Below, in pieces: positions 1 through 9,339 of a stretch of DNA of 17,930 nt. Position numbers and translations under genes: made by a program. Under the pieces are notes generated by a model that saw nothing but the letters and a program-made list of their open reading frames with translations, was not told the origin of the DNA and searched no databases. Every line of letters begins with the position of its first letter. Within the stretch, counting starts at the first letter, position 1. Origin of the DNA: Flammeovirgaceae bacterium (lineage in GTDB: Bacteria > Bacteroidota > Bacteroidia > Cytophagales > Cyclobacteriaceae); contig JADJMA010000049.1 in the NCBI GenBank assembly GCA_016709845.1, positions 1 through 17,930 of the forward strand, in the 5' to 3' direction.

Positions 1-1461
1 TATCAAGAATAATGGATTTCAAAATAGATAGCTGGGGCAATCTATGGCTATTGTACTTGGATGGTGAGACTTTTAAAATGTACGATAGAAGATAACATGC
101 TTGGGAGTAAATTAGAAGTTAGCTATGAAAATGGAATGCCCGGTAACGCCATTGAATCATTACTTTCGATAACAAAAATCAATTTGGATAGCCACCCATG
201 CGGGATTATCAGTAGTAGATTAAAGGCAATTGCAAAGCCATCGAATGATTGATTTACCAAATGGATAAGATATTGAATTTACCTGTTCAAATTGGACGTT
301 GCAAATCTACTTACCGATGATGATGAAATATTCATTTGACATCGGGTTGACCAGATATTCACTTTTTTTGTGAAAAAAATAGAGTTCAACATTGCTCCAC
401 CTACAGCTAGTTTGAAAAGGTTTTACTTAACTCAGGCTAATGTCTATGACTCTCTTAGCGATGTACAAACATCACCAATCACCCTTAAGCACGATCCAGA
501 ATTTTTTGACTTTTTCTTTTACAGGACTCTCTTAATTTGGTCTATTCTCTCTTTTGTTTTCATATAAAGTTTAGTTTGAGTAACTTCGAGCTTTGGAGTA
601 CGCCATCACCCACATAACGTTATTTCCTATGGTAAATTGACATCCGGTGACTACGAGTTTTTAGTGAAAAGACACGAACCCGTAGCTCTGTATGGGAGTG
701 AACCTGCCGCATTTCCGATTTACTATTACTAAACCCTTTTGGGCTCAATGGTATTTTATTTCCAAAATAGCCTTAGCATTAATAGTGCTGGCGTATTGGA
801 TTCTTAGACTGCGCCTTAACCAGGCGCTCAAGATAGAGCGGATGCGATTGAGAATTGCACAAGATTTAACACGATGAAATAGGCTCTACATTAAGCAGTG
901 TTTCCTACAATATTGATTCCATTCAAAGACGATTGAATGGTTCGGAAGCGGGTGTAAAAAACTTTTAGAAACTATTAATACAACTTCCTCGGCTATAAGA
1001 ATTCTTAGTGATATCATGTGGGCCATCAATCCGGAAGAGTTGATAATTCCATGAGTTCGAGCAAAAGAATGAATCGAAATTGCCATTGGAAGATGCGAGC
1101 CGAGAGATAAAGTTGTTCTAAGATGAAGGATTCGGGTTTTAAAAATGCCCGGCTAACCGTTTTGATGTGCGAAAGAGTTTTTACCTGATTTTTAAGAAGC
1201 AGTTAACAAGCTGTCAAACATTCGAAGTGCAGAAATTACGGTTAGCTTACTAACATCGCCTACATGTTGTTGGAAAATGATTATTGCTGATAACGGAAGC
1301 GGATTTGATAACACGCTGGAAACCGGAGGGAAATGGGTTGAAGAACATCAAAGAACGAAGCGGGAGATTTATGGCCAATTGATGATAACATCAAAATTGG
1401 GTAAGGTACAACGGTGTCATTAAAAAGCCATCATATAGTAAATCTGACACGGCTCAATTAA
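1..1461 (+). CDS. Two-component propeller sensor histidine kinase, 3' part, frame-interrupted
   Basis: This is the C-terminal part of a hybrid-propeller sensor kinase; the start lies before the window. Joining frames gives, in order: two regulator-propeller repeats (a D-x-x-GNLW motif near 30-50, and GMPGNAIESLL followed by a WIAT-like strand near 140-200), a Y_Y_Y domain (about 480-715, with the LTSGDYEFLVKA strand), one membrane helix (about 737-815), and a HisKA_3 phosphoacceptor HDEIGS with its His codon at 870-872. Then follow an N-box resembling EAVNNAVKHS (about 1193-1240), the ATPase G1 box DNGSGFD (1289-1309) and a GNGLKNIKER-type G2 box (about 1326-1355). Such proteins sense a periplasmic ligand and phosphorylate a LuxR-type regulator, here the next gene. 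At least eight frame changes are needed, many at short homopolymers. Assembly error or decay are both possible. The stop at 1459-1461 is the best guess. Confidence 0.75.
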
Positions 1462-1519
1462 TTTTGGGGATTGCCAGCGGCAAAGTTAAAGAGAGACATT
1501 TGATACTTATTCGTTAAGC

Positions 1520-2166
1520 ATGAATCCAGGCGAGTAAAATAAGGGATTCTTATTTATGAGGATAATGAAATTTATCGGAAGGGAATTACCGACTCCATTA
1601 ATTCGAGCCCAGCCTTTGAGGGTGTAGGCGCGTTTTCAAAGTGGGACAAACTGCTGAGTCAGTTAGATGCTCCATAAGCCAAATCTGGTGCTCATGGATA
1701 TCTCTATGCCCCGAGTTTCTGGTATTGTAGCCGTAAAAATGATGGACACACAATTTTCAGAAACACCCGTACTTATTCAAACCGTTTTGAGGATGAAGAG
1801 AAAATTTTTGCTTCTGTGCGTGCAGAGTGCCTCCGGTTATATTCTTATAGTGCGGGCGGAAAACTACTTGATGCTATACAAAAGGTTGCTAGAAGGCGGT
1901 GCTGCATTTACGCCCCATTTGCAAAAAAATCTTCGATGGTGAAGGACCAATCACCCGAATATGAGGTAAAAGATTTTAAGCTTAGCAACCGCGAGCAGGA
2001 AGTTTTAAGATATCTGGTGAAGGGGATGAGTTATAAGCAGATTGCAACTGCGGCAGAAATAAGCACCGAAACCGTTCATTCTCATATTAAGAAGATTTAC
2101 GAAAAACTTCACGTTCATTCGATGAGCGGGGCAGTGGCCACGGCATTGAAATACAAGATCACGTAA
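1520..2166 (+). CDS. LuxR/NarL-family response regulator, frame-interrupted
   Basis: This is the likely partner of the upstream propeller kinase. The receiver domain is recovered by joining frames: an IYEDNEIYRKG start with the acidic pocket (about 1545-1580), the phosphoacceptor Asp in NLVLMDISMP (about 1680-1710), a PVLIQTVFEDEEKIFASVRAG segment split across a frame change, and the Lys-region strand ASGYIL. The C-terminal LuxR helix-turn-helix (about 1980-2160) is uninterrupted: LSNREQEVLRYLVKGMSYKQ, then STETVHSHIKKIYEKLHVHS. The start ATG at 1520 is inferred from the length of the family, and a surplus G near 1552 breaks the frame after it. The output domain is typical of DNA-binding activators of this family. 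Its targets are unknown; a palindrome just downstream is a candidate operator. Confidence 0.8.
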
Positions 2167-2215
2167 ATCATAACAAATTTTCTTTTGGTTCTGTGAGTGA
2201 AGTTTAAGATACCCT

Positions 2216-2233
2216 ATCCCCAATTTTGGGGAT
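2216..2233. promoter_or_regulatory. 18-bp palindrome ATCCCCAA-TT-TTGGGGAT
   Basis: Perfect 8-bp inverted arms around a TT spacer lie about 50 bp after the LuxR-regulator gene and about 125 bp before the likely start of the large secreted protein. No T-run follows on the + strand, so it does not look like a terminator. One arm plus flank (AATTTTGGGGATTG) recurs at 1460-1473, in the gap before the response-regulator gene. An operator for the neighbouring LuxR-type regulator is a reasonable inference, not shown. Confidence 0.45.
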
Positions 2234-2248
2234 TGACCTGACATACCG

Positions 2249-2279
2249 TTGTCCTAAACTTTCGTGAAAAGTATATAAT
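2249..2279 (+). promoter_or_regulatory. Possible promoter of the secreted-protein cluster
   Basis: TTG at 2249-2251 and TATATAAT at 2272-2279 are separated by 20 bp. This loosely fits the -33 TTG and -7 TA-rich elements of Bacteroidota housekeeping promoters, but the usual TTTG of the -7 element is absent. The position, just after the palindrome and about 80 bp before the likely start codon, is suitable. Weak evidence. Confidence 0.25.
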
Positions 2280-2358
2280 ACATTCTGCAAGCATTAGTGT
2301 ATTAAATGTTCTCAGAGTTTAAAGTGAAAAATGTGATTTATTTATCCTTTTCCTATCG

Positions 2359-5300
2359 ATGTCAAGGTCTTACTAGTATGTGGATTCATCCTTGTTTCAT
2401 TAGCTATTTGCCCAGGATAATCCTCCAATAGCTGGATTTGACATTAGGCCTTCAAACAGTGGGTCCTCCTTCATTAATGACATGGCTAAAGACGGATCGG
2501 AAATATTTATGTTGCCGGTGTATTTACGAGAACTATGGAGACTTATGGTCTTACTAGCGCGGGTAGCAACGATATTTTTTTCGCAAAATTCAATTCTGTT
2601 GGCTCGTTACTTTGGATTAAGCGAATTGGGGGTACGGGAGATGATCAAGCAACGTCAATTGCTTTTGATCAGACTGGTTCTACTATTTTTTTAGGAGGTG
2701 TCTTTAGTAATACAGTTGATTTTGATCCGAATGCGGGTACAGCTGCCTTAACTTCGGGTGGAAGTAGGGATCCATTTCTTGGAAGATATACTACTGATGG
2801 TGCTTACATGTGGATTGGTAATATTAGTGGCACATCTGATGGACAGATAAGGGGCATTGTTTGCATCCACCGATGTTTATGTTACTGGACTATTTTATGG
2901 AACAGCTGATTTTGGGTTTGGCGGGGCAGTAAACAATCAAACCTCGCTTGGTGTTGCTGATGCATTTATTGCAAGGTATGCCATGTCATCTGGAACAATT
3001 AATAATATAAGAATTATTGGAGGAGCAGCCGGAGAAGATTATGGGTATTCGATTGCAGCCGATGCTAGCGCTAATATTTATGTTACTGGTGTTTACAATG
3101 GTACAGTAAATTTTGGTGGTACTAACCTCACCTCAACAGGAAATATGGATATGTTTTGTGCAAAATATAATTCCAGTCTTGCTCCTGTTTGGGCTGTGTC
3201 TTCAGGGGTTAATGCTGTTAACGATTATGGTAAGGCTATTACAGTGGATGGATCGGGGAATGTTTATATAACTGGCTCATGGTATACAGGAGGTTGGATT
3301 CAAAAATTTAATTCTACAGGGGTTTCTCAATGGTCCACTTCACTTTGCCAGTTTGGTGGAGGAACTGCCGAAGGAGAGAGTATCGTGGTCAATACCGATG
3401 GAGATGTTGTGATTGCGGGATATTTTAATAGCAGTACGGGGTTTGAAGGTCCATGTTCAGGTCCCTATTATTTGACTTCTCAAGGAAACAATGATTCATT
3501 TGTTGCAAAATATAAAGGAGCTGATGGTTCTTTTAAATGGGTAAAGACCATTTCAACTACAGGTCCCGAAGAATTTAGAGCAATTACTTCAGATGCTGCT
3601 AACAATATTATTACAGCGGGCTATTGGGCTACATCAGTATCAAATTATTCTTTGCAGATTACCAAGTATTATGATGATCCACCTTCGCAACCTACTGGGC
3701 TTACCTTTTCAAATGTTACCACTTCTGCAATAAGTGCTTCATTCACGCCAACATTTACACAGCCAATAGTAGGACAAGGAGGCTATGTTGTTGTTTCAAA
3801 AGCCGGAAGTGCACCAACGGAGATCCCACCTGATGGTAGTATTCCGTTCGACTATTTGGGTTGTTGCGGTGCTGATATTCTTGGTACCAGCAATGTTGTG
3901 GCCGCAATTTATACTGGGTCAGCTAATTCATTTACTCAAGGTGGACTGCCGAATACAAGAGTATCATTATGCAGTTTATGCATTTAATGGAAATGGAAAC
4001 TATTTGCAAACCAATCCACTTAGGGAAGTCAATTTACCTTGGGCCACTGAACCAACCGCTCAACCAACTAGTTTAACATTCAACTCATTTACCCAAACAT
4101 CTTTTAATGGAGCATTCTCTTCAGCTTCTGGAGGTGCTGCTGGATATTTAGTATTACGAAAGACAGGATCGGCTCCAACTCGGGTTGCCATCAGATGCCA
4201 CTCCATATAGTGTGGGAGCAACAATAGGTGATGGCGTGGTGGCATATTCAGGTTCACTTACTACATTTTCGCAAACAGCCCTTAGCTGGCACCACTTACT
4301 ACTATCAGGTTTTTTCTTACAATGGCAGCGGCCAATCTTTAAACTATAGAACCGTTTCCCCACTATCAAACAACGCGATAACAATTCCACCAACCCCAGC
4401 AGCAATCGCGGCCACAACTACAACTCAAAATAGTTTTACTGCCAACTGGAACAGTTCAACATCAGCAACAAGCTATCGACTTGATGTTTCTGCTGATAAT
4501 TTTGCAACCGATATAACCGGGTATAATAATAAATCTGTGACAGGAACAACCGATGTGGTAACGGGTTTGAAGTGTTAACACAATTTATAAGTATAGAGTT
4601 AGAGCTGTAAATGCATCAGGTACATCGGGAAACTCAAATGAGATTTCACAAATTACTGTTACAGGCACTCCTGTCGCAGCTGTCGCAACTGTTTTTACCC
4701 AAACAGGATTTACGGCAAACTGGAATTCCGTAACAGGGGCAACAGCTTATAAACTTGACATTTCAGATAATAACTCATTTTCAACTTTTGTATCAGGATT
4801 TTCAAATAAGGACGTTGCTGGAACAAATTTCGTTGTAACAGGATTAGGTAGCGGGAGTACTTATTACTACAGGGTGCGATCTTACAATTCAGCAGGAGCT
4901 TCGATAATTCAAATACTATTTCGCAGATTACGATTCCTTCAATCCTCTTGGTGGTGGCGCAACTTTAATATCTCAAAATCAGTTTACAGCAAATTGGAAT
5001 TCAGTTACCAGCGCAATAGGGTTATAGGTTAGATGTATCATCTGATAGTTTTACAAGTTTTGTTTTTGGGATATAATATTAAAACGGTTTCAACAACGAG
5101 TGACGTTATTTCTGGTCTAAGCCCTAGGGATAACGTATCAGTATCGGGTACGGGCCGTGAATGCATCAGGTACCTCAGGGAATTCTAATTCGATTTCACA
5201 AATTACTATTTCCGCTGTACCATTACCTACAGCGGCTAACTTTAGCCAAACAGGTTTTAAGATTAGCTGGCCGGCTGTATTAAGTGCTATTGATTACTCC

Positions 5301-7361
5301 GTAGATGTATCACAAGATAATTTCGTCCCCTGCCAACTGGTTATACCAAAAACAGTTACCGGCACTCAGAAGATGTAAGCGGACTTGCTACGGGAACAAA
5401 TTATCAGTATCGGGTTCGGTCGCGCAATGCTTCCGGTACTTCTCCCAGTTCTGCCAGTCAAACCCAAATTACCATTCCTGCCAATCCGGTTTCGAAAGCT
5501 TTTTCAAATGAAACCTCTAATTCCTTTATAGCTAATTGGGATGTTGTTGATGGTGCCGATGGATACGAACTGGATGTAACATTAGCTGCTGAAAATTTTA
5601 ACACATTTGAAAGTGGATATGATGCAAAGCAAGTTCCGGCTGCTGGTGACTTTAACATAACTGGCTTGACTCCCGGCAATTCTTATCGCTATCGCGTTCG
5701 ATCCTATAACTCAGCCGGTATTTCCGGAAATTCGCTTTCTAAATTGGCTATCACAAAAAATTCGGATGGTACGGGTGGCAGTACAATTCCCACAGTGGGT
5801 ATTGTTGAAAATCAAAACTCACAAACTATAGTTAAGGCCTCAACGGGTGGTGGTTTTGGCACAATGAAAATTACACTTAGTCACAGAAAAATTACGGAAG
5901 CAACTTTTACTACTGAGCGAAATTACACTAACAGGAAATAGCTTTGATGCAACTATAAGCCCGTCTTTCCTCGATGAGATTGGGATGGAATATTTCTTTA
6001 CCGTAACGGATGGGCTTGATAAAACTGCTCAAAGCAATAAGGCGTATGTTTATAATATCGTCACCTCACAAAACATTCCAGCGCTTACATCGGGAGGTAC
6101 GGCTTCATCCTACCGAATTATTTCAGTGCCGCTTAAGTTAGAGTCAACCGATATACGGGATGTATTTGCAACCCTTATCTCGAATTACGGTGGTTACAAT
6201 AAAGAAACGTGGCGATTGCTTAGATATCAAAACGGGAAGAATACAGATTTTGATGGACTCACCAGCTTAGGTCAGGGCAAGGGATATTGGTTCAATAGTC
6301 TTGAAACAGTTGAAATAAAAGTATCGGGTCAAGCCATTGCAGCTAACCAAACTAATCCCTTTTTGTTGCAACTTGAAAAGGGATGGAACCAAATTGGTAA
6401 TCCTTTCTTGTTTAATATAGATTGGGATGATATACGTACAGCAAATCCTACCGCAGATGTAGATCTCGATTATCTGGTGTTTGATCCGGCAGCGGCAGGA
6501 TTTAAAAAATCAAACTCCCTGGTCTCTTGGGCAGGGGGGTTTATATATGCAAACTCAAGCTTAACGTTGCAAATACCTGTTACATTAAAGAATACGGCTG
6601 GTGGGAGAATCTCCAAATCCGCTGAGCTAGTAGAATATTCTTTCGATCAACCTAATTGGTTTATGCCGATTAAATTAAGTCAGGGTGAGGGTATGAATGA
6701 CTATATAGGTTTCGGCATGCACCCGGATGCTAAATTAACTAAAGATCATTTTGATGGGCAAACCGTGCCACGCTTTATCAAATATCTTGAACTGAATTCG
6801 TATCACAATGACGAATTTACGCCCAGGTTTTCGCGCGATGTTGTGCCAACATCGGATGCCTTTACCTGGACTTATTCTTTTGAATCAAATTTTGATGGAG
6901 AAGAGGCCCGGTTGGAGTGGAGTAATGAATTGATTGCTGAAAGTGACGCTCAACTTTTTTTATATGACACTGAAGCTGCAGAATTGATTAACATGAAGAA
7001 GAGTTCTTCCTATTCATTTAAATCGTCAAAAGCCAGGGACTTTAAATTTATATTTAGTTCGAGCGAGAAATTATTGTTACCAGAAGTAGATGTGATGGGT
7101 AAAGCTTTTCCGAATCCATTCACGTCATCCGTAACCATTCCGTTTATTGTAGCTGCACCAGGCAAACATGTGCAAATTACCATGTATGATTTGATGGGTA
7201 AAAAGATCAAGAACCTGGTAAGCGATCAATTAAATCAAGGCTACCATGAAGTGGTTTGGGAGGGTACTGATTCTCAAAACAACAGGGTTTCGCAGGGTAT
7301 GTATCTCTATGAAATGATAACAGAAGGCAAAAGAATGATTGGAAGAATTATTTTACAATAA
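2359..7361 (+). CDS. Very large T9SS-secreted protein with SBBP and FN3-like repeats, frame-interrupted
   Basis: An extracellular protein of about 1,670 residues. After a hydrophobic leader (about 2359-2425; the start could instead be GTG 2324) come SBBP-type beta-propeller repeats to about 3680, with motifs such as SANIYVTGVYNGTVNFGG and SGNVYITGSW. Next come seven fibronectin III-like units (about 3685-5755): two of a longer type with GYVVVSKAGSAPT or GYLVLRKTGSAPT, then five with FTANWNSV and YRVRAVNASGTSG motifs. A C-terminal region has RIISVPLKL, GKGYWF and KGWNQIGNPF strands familiar from other Bacteroidota secreted proteins. It ends with a T9SS type A sorting domain (7101-7358: FPNPF, GMYLYEM). 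The domain order suggests a surface or released adhesin- or matrix-like protein; the true function is unknown. Frame breaks cluster at 2500, 2860, 3960, 4190, 4570 and 4900-5400, and near 5940. The segment from 5985 to the stop is intact. The stop overlaps the next start. Confidence 0.8.
3685..5755 (+). repeat. Tandem fibronectin III-like repeats (about 7 units of 260-360 bp)
   Basis: Successive units encode diverged copies of the same fold. The clearest DNA-level match is 4591-4660 against 5141-5210, where both encode YRVRAVNASGTSGNSN followed by an ISQIT strand with few base changes. Related copies of the same strand lie near 4870, 5407 and 5686. Units 1-2 (to about 4385) are longer and carry a K/R-x-GSAPT loop; units 3-7 share the TANW-type first strand. 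Such similarity suggests duplication within the gene. It also makes the region prone to misassembly, so the copy number should be read with care. Confidence 0.7.
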
Positions 7362-8118
7362 TGAGTATGGTTGTTATTAAATATCGAATACCATTTTTGT
7401 TGATTATCACTTTATTAAGTGCTGGATCGATTGGCTTTGCTCAGGATTTCAAAATTAAAAAATTGGAGCAAGTGGGTGAGGTTATTAATTTGTATTACGA
7501 TCTATCCGATAGCACGGCCAATTCAACCCGAACGTATTCAATCTTTCTCTATTCTTCGCTCGATAGTTACATGATACCCTTGGCAAAAGTTTCGGGCGAT
7601 GTTGGGCAAATTGTGAAGCCAGGGGGCAATCCACAAGATTAGCTGGAATGCAAAAGGAGGAATTAGGTTCTGATTTTGAAGGTAAAGTAGGTTTTGAAGT
7701 TAGAGGTAATGAATTTATTCCATTTCTTAAGTTAGATGGTTTTAGAGGAAAGAAATCGCGTAAGCGGGGTGTTAAAGAAGATGTAACCTGGAGTGGTGGT
7801 AGGGCAAATAGTTTGATCAATTTCGAACTTTATAGAAATGGAAAATATGTGGCAGCACCCTACACAAGTATTGCAACCAGTTTAGGTAAGTATAGTATTG
7901 TTATTCCTAAAACAACAAAGCCGGGTAGCGGGTACACGTTTAAAATCAGGGATAGTAAGGATAAGGAGCAGTATATCTTCACCGAGGAGTTTGCTGTGCG
8001 CAGAAAAGTTCCTCTGGGATTAAAGGTTATACCCGTAGTGGGCGTAGGTGCTTTGAATTTATTTTCTCGCGCAGGAAATGCCAGCAAATGACATTCCGAT
8101 CCCTTAGACATTGGGTAG
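7361..8118 (+). CDS. Unnamed exported protein of the T9SS/caspase cluster, frame-interrupted
   Basis: I do not recognise a named family. The ATG overlaps the preceding stop (TAATG at 7359-7363), which suggests translational coupling. The N-terminus is a clear signal peptide ending near GSIGFAQ, followed by beta-rich sequence: a KLEQVGEVINLYYDLSD strand, a SGDVGQIVKPG-type turn, a KISWNAKEELG segment and GKVGFEVRG. The second half has ITWxGG-like and FELYRNGKY strands, then TKPGSGYTFKIRDSKDKEQ and a hydrophobic end (VPLGLKVIPVVGVGAL). The last part may be a membrane anchor. Two frame changes lie near 7622 and 7655, at G and A/G runs. A third near 8095 would extend the end from 8091 to the TAG at 8116-8118, giving a DIPDP-type tail. 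The Ig-like strand pattern suggests a periplasmic binding or scaffold module, but no activity can be assigned. Confidence 0.6.
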
Positions 8119-8141
8119 ACACGGGTAAAAACTAATACAAA

Positions 8142-9317
8142 ATGAAACGAATTATTGGTGCCCTCCTGATTTTAATTTCGGGGCATGGCTATGGCCAAAG
8201 CTTTAGCGAAAAAACAAATGAAGTAGTTTTAAATTTTAAAAACCAAAATCAGCCCACCACCAGTTTTCCTGTTATTAGTTGGGAGACACCCCGAATTGAA
8301 CAAACTTTTAGTCAATCTAATTCTATTGATATCGAATTGATAGTCAATTCAGAAGTGCCTATTAAGTCAATCAAACTTATTTTAGGAGATGGGGTAACTA
8401 CTTTTGGTGAGAAGAAATTGTTATGGAAGCGGGGTCGCTTACCCAAAAAAATTAAACAGCACGTTACCCTGTTGGATGGAAAAATTCGATTGAGGTTCGG
8501 GTAGAAAATTCAAAGAATGGAATTATTAGCAGTACCCGATCAATACTGGTAGGCAAGGATGCTATTGCGAATGCTATTGATGTTAACAGAAGTGACTATG
8601 CACTAATATTTGCGACAAATAATTATGACGATTTAAATAATCTTACTAATCCCATCTACGATTCGAAAACCATCGAAGAACTCTTACGAACGCGCTATGG
8701 ATTTAAAACGGAAATCATCACCGATGCTACACACGATGAAATTCTCGAAAAGATTTCTGAATACAATACACGTAAGTTTAATCCGCAAGATCAGCTGCTG
8801 GTATTTTTTGCTGGCCATGGTGTTTTTGATGATAACCTAAATGAAGGATTTGTGGCCGCGCGCGATTCAAAGAGTAATGATAAAGGTCGCTCTACCTACA
8901 TACCGCATTCAATTTTAACGTGCCGGGATTGACAACATTAAGTGCGAACATATTTTCCTTGCGATGGATGTGTGTTTTGGTGGAACCTTGGATCCCGAAT
9001 TTTCTAAAAATCGGAATGTGTATGATGCTGCTTCCGACACCGACTTACTGGTGAGAAAGCTTTCGTTAAGAACAAGAAAATTTCTTACCAGTGGAAGTAA
9101 AGAATATGTTCCTGACGGGGTTGCCGGTAGGCATTCACCTTTTGCAACACTTTTCATTCAAGCGTTAAATGAGACAGGAGGAAAGGGGGGGCGAATTTTT
9201 ACTTTACTTGATCTCTATCCCTATTTTCAAAGACTTCAAACAAGTCCTCGCTATGGAAGTTTTTCAGTTAAGGATGAACCAACAAGTGATTTTGTATTCG
9301 TAGTTAGTCAGAACTAA
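8142..9317 (+). CDS. Exported caspase-family (C14) protease with N-terminal beta domain, frame-interrupted
   Basis: This is a caspase-like cysteine protease. A signal peptide (MKRIIGALLILISGHGYGQ) is followed by a beta-rich domain of about 110 residues, then the caspase fold: a YALIFATNNYDDLNNL first strand, a TIEELLRTRYGFKTEI strand, the catalytic His in LLVFFAGHG (codon 8816-8818) and the catalytic Cys in IFLAMDVCFGG (codon 8973-8975). The C-terminal SFSVKDEPTSDFVFV end is typical of Bacteroidota members. The dyad is intact, so the protein is likely active if the two frame breaks (near 8480 and 8925) are sequence errors. The leader indicates export to the periplasm or beyond, unlike cytoplasmic metacaspases. 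It follows the unnamed protein by about 24-50 bp and is probably co-transcribed with the T9SS substrate gene. Substrate and trigger are unknown. Confidence 0.82.
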
Positions 9318-9339
9318 GAAATTTTTAATTCTGATTTTT
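9308..9339 (+). terminator. Hairpin terminator at the convergent gene junction
   Basis: Arms TCAGAA (9308-9313) and TTCTGA (9329-9334) are extended inward, after one mismatch, by TAA/TTA. The loop is about 7 bases and five Ts follow (9335-9339). The inner TAA is the stop of the caspase gene and the inner TTA is the reverse-strand stop of the sensor kinase gene, so both convergent genes end inside one hairpin. The T-run supports termination of the + strand transcript; a function for the other strand is less clear. Confidence 0.5.

Noticed and set aside
692..877. A separate small membrane protein of 61 residues
   Set aside because: Its hydrophobic helix and the following RIAQDL run straight into the HDEIGS motif one frame over; it is the membrane segment and start of the kinase domain of the propeller histidine kinase.
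2216..2233. Terminator for the LuxR regulator gene
   Set aside because: The spacer is only two bases, too short for an RNA hairpin loop without opening pairs, and no T-run follows.
3685..5755. CRISPR-like or non-coding repeat array
   Set aside because: The repeats are long, diverged and encode fibronectin III-like strands; there are no short identical repeats with unique spacers.
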